This document shows positions 9,601 through 14,579 of a DNA stretch of 17,208 nt, in pieces. The notes under the pieces were generated by a model, which saw only the letters and a program-made list of their open reading frames with translations, was not told where the DNA came from and did not search any database. Both the position numbers and the translations under genes were made by a program. The stretch lies in the NCBI GenBank assembly GCA_020025235.1, contig JAHHSL010000041.1:1-17208 (forward strand). The letters are read 5' to 3'. The first letter of the stretch is position 1. Every line of letters begins with the position of its first letter. The stretch is from Ruthenibacterium sp. (GTDB lineage Bacteria; Bacillota; Clostridia; Oscillospirales; Ruminococcaceae).

Positions 9601-9607
9601 CCTCCTT
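9601..9607 (-). promoter_or_regulatory. Ribosome binding site that sets the GH3 start
   Basis: A near-perfect AAGGAGG is placed 6 nt before the ATG at 9594. It decides against the longer 792-residue reading that begins at 9717. Confidence 0.8.
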
Positions 9608-9680
9608 CCTTTCTGCCAAAATCTCCTTTTGCCGCTTTGCGCCGCTGTGTTTTTGCAGCCGTCTGCACATCTTTTCATAC

Positions 9681-9713
9681 AAAAAGCGGCCCTTCTGCAC
9701 AGGAGGGCCGCTT
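9681..9713 (-). terminator. Rho-independent terminator after the ABC permeases
   Basis: A 10-bp perfect GC-rich stem (9684-9693 with 9704-9713) with possible further pairing in the loop is followed, on the minus strand, by five Ts. It lies 30 bp past the stop of the second permease and 87 bp before the GH3 start, so it should end or strongly reduce the transporter transcript. Confidence 0.85.
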
Positions 9714-9742
9714 GCATGCCGTTGTATCTGCCGACTGCGGAT

Positions 9743-10588
9743 TTACTCTTTCACGCCGCCCAGCGCAATGCCCTGAATAAACGTTTTCTGGAACAGGAGA
9801 TATACAATAAGCACAGGGACAACCGAGATCGTGATGCCCGCAAACATCGGGCCGTAGTTTGCAACGAACTGTCCTGTCGTCATGGCAAGACCGATCGGCA
9901 GCGTATATTTCTTCATGTCGCTGAGCATCAGATACGGCCACAGGTAGTTATCCCACTCCCAAAGGAACGTAAAGATCGCCAGCGCGCCGATTGCATTGAG
10001 CATCATCGGAAGAACGATGCGGTGGAAGATTTTCAGTTCGCCCGCGCCGTCCAGACGTCCGGCTTCGATCAGCGAATCCGGGATCGAAAACGCGAACTGA
10101 CGCATCATAAACACACCGAATGCACTTGTCAGCGAGGTGTACAGAATGGAAATATCGGTATCCAGCCAGTTGAACCAGACCATCATCTGATAACTTGGGA
10201 TCAGGGTCGCCGGCCACGGGATCATCATGGTGGAAAGGATCATGATGAATACAAACCGGTTGCCCCGGAACTGGAACTTTGCCAGCACATAGCCGATGAT
10301 CGCGGAAACATACAGAACGATCAGCGTTTTGATCACCGCATATTTCAGGCTGTTCATAAAGAAGATGCCGAAATTGTATTTATCCAGCACTTCGGTGAAG
10401 TTCTTTACATACGTCCAGTTTTCCGGAAAAAACGCCGGCGGGATCCGTGTGATTTCCGCTGTTGTTTTCAGGCTGCAAAGCAGCATCCACAGGAACGGGA
10501 ACAGCATTGCGCATACGTTCAGGATCAAAAACGCATGACAGAACACATGACTCCAGCGAATCGGCTTACGTTTTTTGTTTATATTCAT
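9743..10588 (-). CDS. Sugar ABC transporter permease, MalG/CUT1 type
   Basis: Inner-membrane permease of 281 residues with six predicted helices, the second of the pair forming the translocation pore. The BPD_transp_1 EAA loop that contacts the ATPase is at 175-194 (EAGRLDGAGELKIFHR, then IVLP). Length and N-terminal single helix followed by a periplasmic-facing loop fit the MalG side of CUT1 transporters. The start is the ATG at 10588, 8 nt after GAGGAGG, which itself overlaps the stop of the upstream permease at 10602; an upstream in-frame start at 10645 would lie inside that permease gene. No ATPase gene is present in the window, as is common in Firmicutes that share an MsmX/MsmK-type ATPase among several sugar transporters. 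Confidence 0.93.
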   Translation of the reverse strand: MNINKKRKPIRWSHVFCHAFLILNVCAMLFPFLWMLLCSLKTTAEITRIPPAFFPENWTYVKNFTEVLDKYNFGIFFMNSLKYAVIKTLIVLYVSAIIGYVLAKFQFRGNRFVFIMILSTMMIPWPATLIPSYQMMVWFNWLDTDISILYTSLTSAFGVFMMRQFAFSIPDSLIEAGRLDGAGELKIFHRIVLPMMLNAIGALAIFTFLWEWDNYLWPYLMLSDMKKYTLPIGLAMTTGQFVANYGPMFAGITISVVPVLIVYLLFQKTFIQGIALGGVKE

Positions 10589-10601
10589 AACGGCAGCCTC
10601 C

Positions 10602-11495
10602 TCAGCTTTCCTTGTCGAAGCGCATCTGCACCAGCGACAACACAAAAATTATGGCAAACAGCAGGAATGATACCGCAGACGCAAAACCGAAGTTGTAATA
10701 TGTAAACGCCTGTTCAAAAATGTAAAAGGACATCGTCCAGGTATCCTTGCCCGGGCCGCCCTGCGTAATGAACTTGACCGGAGTATAAACCTGCATGTAA
10801 TCAATCAGCTTTGTAATGATCAGGATCGTCATGGTGTTGCGGATCAAAGGCATCGTGATGCTGAAAAACTGCCGCGGCTTGCTTGCGCCGTCGATATCCG
10901 CGCTTTCATAAATGGAAACATCGATATTGTTGATGCCCGCAAGGATCAAAACCAGCGCATAGCCGATATCCTTCCATGCTTCCACAACGATGAGCACCGT
11001 CAGCGAAATTTTGGAATTCTGCAGCCATGGCACCTTGCCCAGACCCAGCTGCATCAGGATCGAGTTGAACACGCCGTCATCATAGCTGAACATGAATTTC
11101 CACAGCATGGAAGTGGCAACCATAGAGCTGATCACCGGCAGGAAAAACATGCCGCGGTAAAAGCCGGTTCCCTTTTTCACCGCCTGCATCATTGCGGCAA
11201 GCAGCAGGCTGAAGCCCACTGTCAGCAGCATGCTGCCGATTGTAAAAACAACGGTGTTTTTCAGTGACGTCCAGAATTCAGGGCTTTCGATCACATAGCT
11301 GTAATTGCCCAGTCCCACAAATTCAAACTGATTCTGGAAGGGATTCCAGTTAAAAAAGCTTGTACAAAATCCGTACAGGATCGGGAAAAACACAAACAGG
11401 CTGTATACTACGATGACAAAGCCTATCGTTCCGCCGATCATCATCCTTCTGCCGGGCTGACGCATGGCAGAACCTTTTGATGCCTTTGATTTCAC
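10602..11495 (-). CDS. Sugar ABC transporter permease, MalF/CUT1 type
   Basis: Inner-membrane permease of about 297 residues and partner of the MalG-type permease downstream. Six predicted helices follow a basic N-terminus (MRQPGRRMMIGG), and the EAA-type loop is at about 197-216 (YESADIDGASKPRQFF, then SITMPL). The C-terminal FDKES is typical of this family. No ATG is well placed: the chosen start is the GTG at 11495 with GAGGTG 6 nt upstream. The in-frame GTG at 11504 would overlap that site, and an internal ATG at 11465 has a weaker AAAGG upstream. The gap to the binding-protein stop (135 bp) contains a hairpin, while the gap to the next permease is only 13 bp. Substrate is an oligosaccharide, identity unknown. 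Confidence 0.92.
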   Translation of the reverse strand: MKSKASKGSAMRQPGRRMMIGGTIGFVIVVYSLFVFFPILYGFCTSFFNWNPFQNQFEFVGLGNYSYVIESPEFWTSLKNTVVFTIGSMLLTVGFSLLLAAMMQAVKKGTGFYRGMFFLPVISSMVATSMLWKFMFSYDDGVFNSILMQLGLGKVPWLQNSKISLTVLIVVEAWKDIGYALVLILAGINNIDVSIYESADIDGASKPRQFFSITMPLIRNTMTILIITKLIDYMQVYTPVKFITQGGPGKDTWTMSFYIFEQAFTYYNFGFASAVSFLLFAIIFVLSLVQMRFDKES

Positions 11496-11501
11496 ATTGT
11501 T

Positions 11502-11507
11502 CACCTC
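11502..11507 (-). promoter_or_regulatory. Ribosome binding site selecting a GTG start for the MalF-type permease
   Basis: GAGGTG is spaced 6 nt from the GTG at 11495. The GTG within the site itself (11504) is also in frame, so the exact start stays uncertain by three codons. Confidence 0.5.
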
Positions 11508-11570
11508 AAACTGGTTCTTCTGTACCGAAAGCGTTAAAGCCTCCGACAGCCTTCTCTTTTCTCCATTCTT

Positions 11571-11605
11571 ACAAAACAGGCCGCCGCACTTTCATGCAGC
11601 GGCCC
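11571..11605 (-). terminator. Attenuator-like hairpin between binding protein and permeases
   Basis: A 10-bp stem with one G-U pair (11579-11588 with 11595-11604) and a 6-nt loop is followed on the minus strand by a short TGTTTTG tract. It starts about 25 bp past the stop of the binding-protein gene. The weak T tract suggests partial termination or a 3' stabiliser, which would give more binding protein than permease. No clear new promoter is seen in the rest of the 135-bp gap. Confidence 0.65.
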
Positions 11606-11630
11606 TCTCGCAATCGATCACCTGATGCTG

Positions 11631-13052
11631 TTAATCGTGCAATTTGTCATATCCCTCAAATTCAGGTTCAACCGATTTGAACACCACGTTGTTCTTTTCG
11701 GCATCACGTGCAAGCTGATCCAGCGTTGCCTTGATCACTTCATGCGGGTCTTTGCCGTTGATGAAAATATCGCTGCCGGCTGCGCGCACCGCTTTGTTGC
11801 GTGCTTCCTGCATCGGGTTGATGCCAAGGAATACAAGCTTATCGCTCACTTCTGCGATCGTTTTGATGTTGGGCAGTGCATCGAACTTTGCATCGTTGAC
11901 AAGCGCCTTGTTGCAGCATACCATGCCAAGACGTGCACAGTGATCCAGATAAGTGTTCTGTTCGCAGAGATAGTACTTCAGGATATCGAATGCAACGGCG
12001 CGCTTTGCTTCATCGGTTGCAGAAACGCACAGCGTCCACTCCATCATGGTCTGGTCATAGGCAACAGCGGGTTCGCCGTCTTCCGTCGGGCAAAGGAAGA
12101 AGCCCCAGTCAACATCGGGGAATTCATCGTTCCAATAACCGCCGACCCACATCCAGTGACCGCACATCGCAACCTGCTCGTGGCCGAATTCATCCTCGGC
12201 GTCGCCGTCGGAATACATCATGAAGTCGTCCTTCCATTTTGCGATGCGTGCAAGGTTTTTGTAGGTGGTTTCGCTGTCCAGATTGTATGTGAACAGATCG
12301 TCACGGAACATCTTCTGGCCGGAAGAATAGTTCATCGTATCGATAAAGCCTTCAAACGCATGGTCGATCGAGAAGCCGTACTGCGTGATGTTGCCCTTAT
12401 CGTCCTTTTTAACGAGCTTTCTGCCCACTTTTTCAAATTCATCCCACGTTTTGGGGATATCGGCTTCGGTCAGCCCGGCTTCCGCCCACATCTTTTTGTT
12501 GTAGTAAACGCCTGCGCCGGTGGACATGCCAAGCGGCACCGAATACAGCTTGCCGTTGTATTCACAACCCTCCACCATAGAGAAATCCTCGTTCAGCTGA
12601 TCGCGCGGGAAGATATCTTCGGGCAGCTCATATGTATAATTTTCAGTGTTGTTGATATAGCCTGCATGTCCGCGGTAAAGGTCCGGCCCGCGCTTTGCAT
12701 CCATGGCAAGCGGAAGCTTTTTCCAGTAATCGCTCCAAGGCTGCGCCATAACGTTGATCGTAACATTTTCGTGCACCGCATGATATTTTTCCGCCAGATC
12801 CCGGTAGAACGGTTCAACTTCCGGGTCTGTCCACAGCGAGATCTCGATATCTTCGCCGTTGTTGACCGGGACGCTTGTGTCATACTTGAGCGTTCTGCCC
12901 AGGATCTCTCCTTTTGCCGCGGGTGCGGATGTGTTTTCCGCTTCCGGCTTTGACGATGTGCCCGATGTTCCGGATTCCGTGCCGCATGCCGCAAGGGACA
13001 GCGTCATAACGCCTGTCAGCACAAGTGCCAGCATTTTCTTACACAAGTTCAT
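11631..13052 (-). CDS. Sugar ABC transporter substrate-binding lipoprotein (CUT1)
   Basis: Extracellular, membrane-anchored binding protein of 473 residues that should capture the oligosaccharide and deliver it to the two permeases downstream. The N-terminus is a lipoprotein signal peptide (KK, hydrophobic core, lipobox LAAC with Cys23) followed by a Ser/Thr/Gly/Pro-rich linker. The family pattern SVPLGMSTGAGVYYNKKMW, then IPKTWDEF and an aromatic-rich segment (GHWMWVGGYWNDEFP) typical of sugar-binding clefts are visible. The start is the ATG at 13052 with GGAGG 8 nt upstream; the in-frame ATG five codons earlier overlaps that site. The gene is preceded by a 400-bp AT-rich control region, and the AraC-type regulator lies just upstream on the same strand, which suggests substrate-dependent induction. 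Confidence 0.94.
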   Translation of the reverse strand: MNLCKKMLALVLTGVMTLSLAACGTESGTSGTSSKPEAENTSAPAAKGEILGRTLKYDTSVPVNNGEDIEISLWTDPEVEPFYRDLAEKYHAVHENVTINVMAQPWSDYWKKLPLAMDAKRGPDLYRGHAGYINNTENYTYELPEDIFPRDQLNEDFSMVEGCEYNGKLYSVPLGMSTGAGVYYNKKMWAEAGLTEADIPKTWDEFEKVGRKLVKKDDKGNITQYGFSIDHAFEGFIDTMNYSSGQKMFRDDLFTYNLDSETTYKNLARIAKWKDDFMMYSDGDAEDEFGHEQVAMCGHWMWVGGYWNDEFPDVDWGFFLCPTEDGEPAVAYDQTMMEWTLCVSATDEAKRAVAFDILKYYLCEQNTYLDHCARLGMVCCNKALVNDAKFDALPNIKTIAEVSDKLVFLGINPMQEARNKAVRAAGSDIFINGKDPHEVIKATLDQLARDAEKNNVVFKSVEPEFEGYDKLHD

Positions 13053-13129
13053 CTGTTTTTCCTCCATTGTCTGATTTTATAATTTCGAGCGGAATTTCTT
13101 CCGCCAAATATACTGTGTTGTTCGGCAGG

Positions 13130-13200
13130 GCAGCGGCTCTTTTCATCTTTTACAAAACACTTGCACTATTTTTAGTAAATTATGCACAAAAAGCCGCTGC
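13130..13200 (-). repeat. Inverted repeat able to form a long leader stem
   Basis: Nine perfect GC-rich pairs (13192-13200 with 13130-13138) extend by one G-T and three A-T pairs, enclosing an AT-rich segment of about 45 nt. It lies between the promoter candidate and the binding-protein gene, so it would be in the mRNA leader. No following T tract is seen, so it is not a simple terminator. Confidence 0.55.
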
Positions 13201-13236
13201 GAAACCTGTAAATTTCTATCGTTTGTTTCTGTAATC

Positions 13237-13265
13237 AGAATAACATCTGCTTTCCTGCCTGTAAA
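13237..13265 (-). promoter_or_regulatory. Candidate promoter of the ABC transporter operon
   Basis: TTTACA and TATTCT are separated by 17 bp, with a TG one base before the -10 (extended -10). It predicts a leader of about 180 nt. The -35 element overlaps one copy of the TTTACAGG repeat. An alternative at 13344-13316 scores similarly but lacks the extended element. Confidence 0.4.
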
Positions 13266-13277
13266 GTTCAAAACAGT

Positions 13278-13295
13278 GATTTTTTATAAAAAATC
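13278..13295. promoter_or_regulatory. 18-bp perfect palindrome, possible operator
   Basis: The sequence GATTTTTTATAAAAAATC is its own reverse complement. It sits just upstream of the candidate -35 at 13265, a usual place for an activator site. AT richness makes chance occurrence possible, and AraC proteins usually prefer direct repeats. Confidence 0.35.
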
Positions 13296-13386
13296 GACAT
13301 TATCTACATTTTTACAATATTTTGCCATTTTGAAAAGAAGTCAAATACCCGTGAGGTTCTGCGGTTTTTTATAATTTTTGCCCTTT

Positions 13387-13434
13387 TGAAAAAAGAAAAG
13401 ATTCCGTGTTGCAGATCCTGCACACACGAAATCC
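13387..13434 (-). terminator. Rho-independent terminator of the AraC-family gene
   Basis: On the minus strand an imperfect stem of about 15 bp (13400-13433, one bulge and one G-T pair, tiny loop) is followed by a T-rich tail (TCTTTTCTTTTTTC). It begins about 20 bp past the regulator's stop codon and separates the regulator from the transporter operon. Confidence 0.85.
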
Positions 13435-13454
13435 CTCTTTGCTTTTCTTCTGTT

Positions 13455-14372
13455 TCAGTTTGTTTCGGCTTCTTCCTGCATCAGGCACAAAAGCTCGCCG
13501 CGCAGTGCATCGGCGGTTTTCCCTTCATACTTTTTCATCACGCTGCAAAAATAATTTTCGGTGCTGAACCCGACCATTTCCGCAATATCCGCAACGCTCA
13601 GATCGGTTTCGAGCAGCAGCGTCTTTGCCTTGTGCAGACGATAGCGGTTGACAAATTCCACAAGCCGCGAGCCGGTTTCCTTTTTGAACACTTTGCTGGC
13701 ATATTCGGTATTCAGCCCGGTTTCCGCGCAAAGCTCCGCAACGCTCAGCTTGCGGTAATAATTATGCTCCACCGCCTGCCGGATCTGATGCACCACATGG
13801 GAATGTGCCGATACTTTGGAGTGCGCGGCGTTGGTCTTGTCCAGGATCATCATAAAAATCTCAAAGAAATGCTGTTTGGTCGTCATTTCCCAGTGGGGCG
13901 TCTGCTGATTGTATTCCCTTTGGATGAGATAAAACTGATGCTCCATTTCGGAAGAACCTTCAAACACCAGCTTTTCGGGCAGCTGATACCCGCCCTCAAA
14001 CACCGGGTTTTCGCGGATATGCTCCGGTTCCGGCAAACGCGGGCCAAACAGCCGGACATAGGGCGCGCCTTTATAGAAATCCGTGATCCACTGTCTGTCC
14101 TCGTAATAGAAAAAATCACAGTGGAACCAATAGAGCTCGCCTTCTTCATCCTCCTCCACCCAGAAGCGGTGCGGCGTATTCGGCGGTATGATGACAAGAT
14201 GCCCCGGTGTTACCCGAAAGGTCCGATCCTCAATACAGAAATTGGCAGTCCCTTTAAAACAGTAAAAAAACTGATGATCGTAAATGCGCCGCGCAAAGCT
14301 TTTCCACGAATCGCGCCGCTGCATCCCTGCATCCCGAATATACGGACACAGCTCATCAAACTTTCGTTCCAT
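13455..14372 (-). CDS. AraC/XylS-family transcriptional regulator with N-terminal cupin
   Basis: Predicted one-component sugar-responsive regulator of 305 residues. The N-terminal half is a cupin-like sensor (about 30-90, with the pattern GHLVIIPPNTPHRF at 57-70), followed by a linker and two C-terminal helix-turn-helix motifs: 209-231 (LSVAELCAETGL) and 259-282 (LSVADIAEMVGFSTENYF), the standard AraC signature. It sits between the transporter operon and the divergent glycosidase-like gene, so both are likely targets. The start is uncertain: the ATG at 14372 has an AAAGGG about 12 nt upstream, an in-frame ATG at 14384 is too close to that site, and the upstream TTG at 14396 has none. The ligand is not predictable from the sequence; a cytoplasmic sugar freed from the imported substrate is the likeliest inducer. 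Confidence 0.93.
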   Translation of the reverse strand: MERKFDELCPYIRDAGMQRRDSWKSFARRIYDHQFFYCFKGTANFCIEDRTFRVTPGHLVIIPPNTPHRFWVEEDEEGELYWFHCDFFYYEDRQWITDFYKGAPYVRLFGPRLPEPEHIRENPVFEGGYQLPEKLVFEGSSEMEHQFYLIQREYNQQTPHWEMTTKQHFFEIFMMILDKTNAAHSKVSAHSHVVHQIRQAVEHNYYRKLSVAELCAETGLNTEYASKVFKKETGSRLVEFVNRYRLHKAKTLLLETDLSVADIAEMVGFSTENYFCSVMKKYEGKTADALRGELLCLMQEEAETN

Positions 14373-14407
14373 TCGTGCATGCATCCCTTTCCGCAAACTA
14401 TATTTTT

Positions 14408-14436
14408 ACGGTATCATTTTTTTGTTTTTCCGTCAA
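14408..14436 (-). promoter_or_regulatory. Candidate promoter of the AraC-family gene
   Basis: TTGACG and TACCGT are spaced 17 bp apart with an extended TG one base before the -10. The predicted transcript would start near 14400 and give a leader of about 28 nt, which fits a start at 14372 rather than at the TTG at 14396. Confidence 0.45.
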
Positions 14437-14475
14437 GCGCCGATGCCTTCGCCGCATTTTTGCCGTATCGGTGAA

Positions 14476-14487
14476 CGGATATATCCG
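14476..14487. promoter_or_regulatory. 12-bp perfect palindrome, possible operator
   Basis: CGGATATATCCG is its own reverse complement. It lies about 12 bp upstream of the plus-strand -35 candidate and about 40 bp from the regulator's promoter, so one bound protein could affect both directions. Confidence 0.35.
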
Positions 14488-14498
14488 AAAAAACGCTC

Positions 14499-14528
14499 TT
14501 GCAATCGCACACAGTCGGGGCTTATACT
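14499..14528 (+). promoter_or_regulatory. Candidate promoter of the six-hairpin glycosidase-like gene
   Basis: TTGCAA and TATACT are spaced 18 bp apart. The predicted start near 14535 is directly in front of the hairpin at 14538-14558, giving a leader of about 45 nt before the ATG at 14580. Confidence 0.5.
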
Positions 14529-14529
14529 G

Positions 14530-14558
14530 AAAAAAACGCCCTGCCCCGTGCGCAGGGC
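14530..14558 (-). terminator. Hairpin with seven-base T tract on the minus strand
   Basis: A 7-bp GC-rich stem (14538-14544 with 14552-14558) is followed on the minus strand by seven Ts (complement of 14530-14536). Read leftward it resembles an intrinsic terminator that would stop antisense transcripts before they reach the regulator; read rightward it forms a 5'-end hairpin in the glycosidase-like mRNA. Confidence 0.5.
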
Positions 14559-14579
14559 AACTGAAACGGAGGTTTTTTT

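Larger units (their letters stand above)
13053..13454 (-). promoter_or_regulatory. AT-rich control region upstream of the transporter operon
   Basis: This 400-bp gap has no convincing gene. Reading toward the binding-protein gene it holds the regulator's terminator (13387-13434), a weak promoter-like TTGACT-17-AATATT (13344-13316), an 18-bp perfect AT-rich palindrome (13278-13295), a better promoter candidate (13265-13237), two near-identical TTTACAGG repeats 53 bp apart, and a long stem in the presumed leader (13130-13142 with 13188-13200). Confidence 0.6.
14373..14579. promoter_or_regulatory. Divergent control region between regulator and glycosidase-like gene
   Basis: About 200 bp with promoter candidates facing both ways, a 12-bp perfect palindrome (14476-14487) between them, and a GC-rich hairpin (14538-14558) at the predicted transcript start of the plus-strand gene. 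No coding region is supported here. Confidence 0.6.

Noticed and set aside
9595..9717. N-terminal extension of the GH3 protein by 41 residues
   Set aside because: It would be read through the terminator hairpin, is Cys/Arg-rich and unlike GH3, and a near-perfect ribosome site precedes the ATG at 9594.
10589..10645. Longer N-terminus for the MalG-type permease
   Set aside because: It would overlap the preceding permease gene by over 40 bp and lacks a ribosome site, while the ATG at 10588 has an excellent one.
11526..11539. Catabolite-response-element-like sequence CGAAAGCGTTAAAG between binding protein and permease
   Set aside because: It matches only about 11 of 14 consensus positions, misses both ends of the motif, and lies within an operon rather than at a promoter.
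13316..13344. Promoter-like TTGACT-17-AATATT upstream of the transporter
   Set aside because: The -10 is poor and it would give a leader of over 250 nt; the extended -10 candidate at 13237-13265 is preferred, though this one is not excluded.
14385..14396. TTG start at 14396 for the AraC-family protein
   Set aside because: No ribosome site precedes it and the predicted transcript start is only a few bases upstream.
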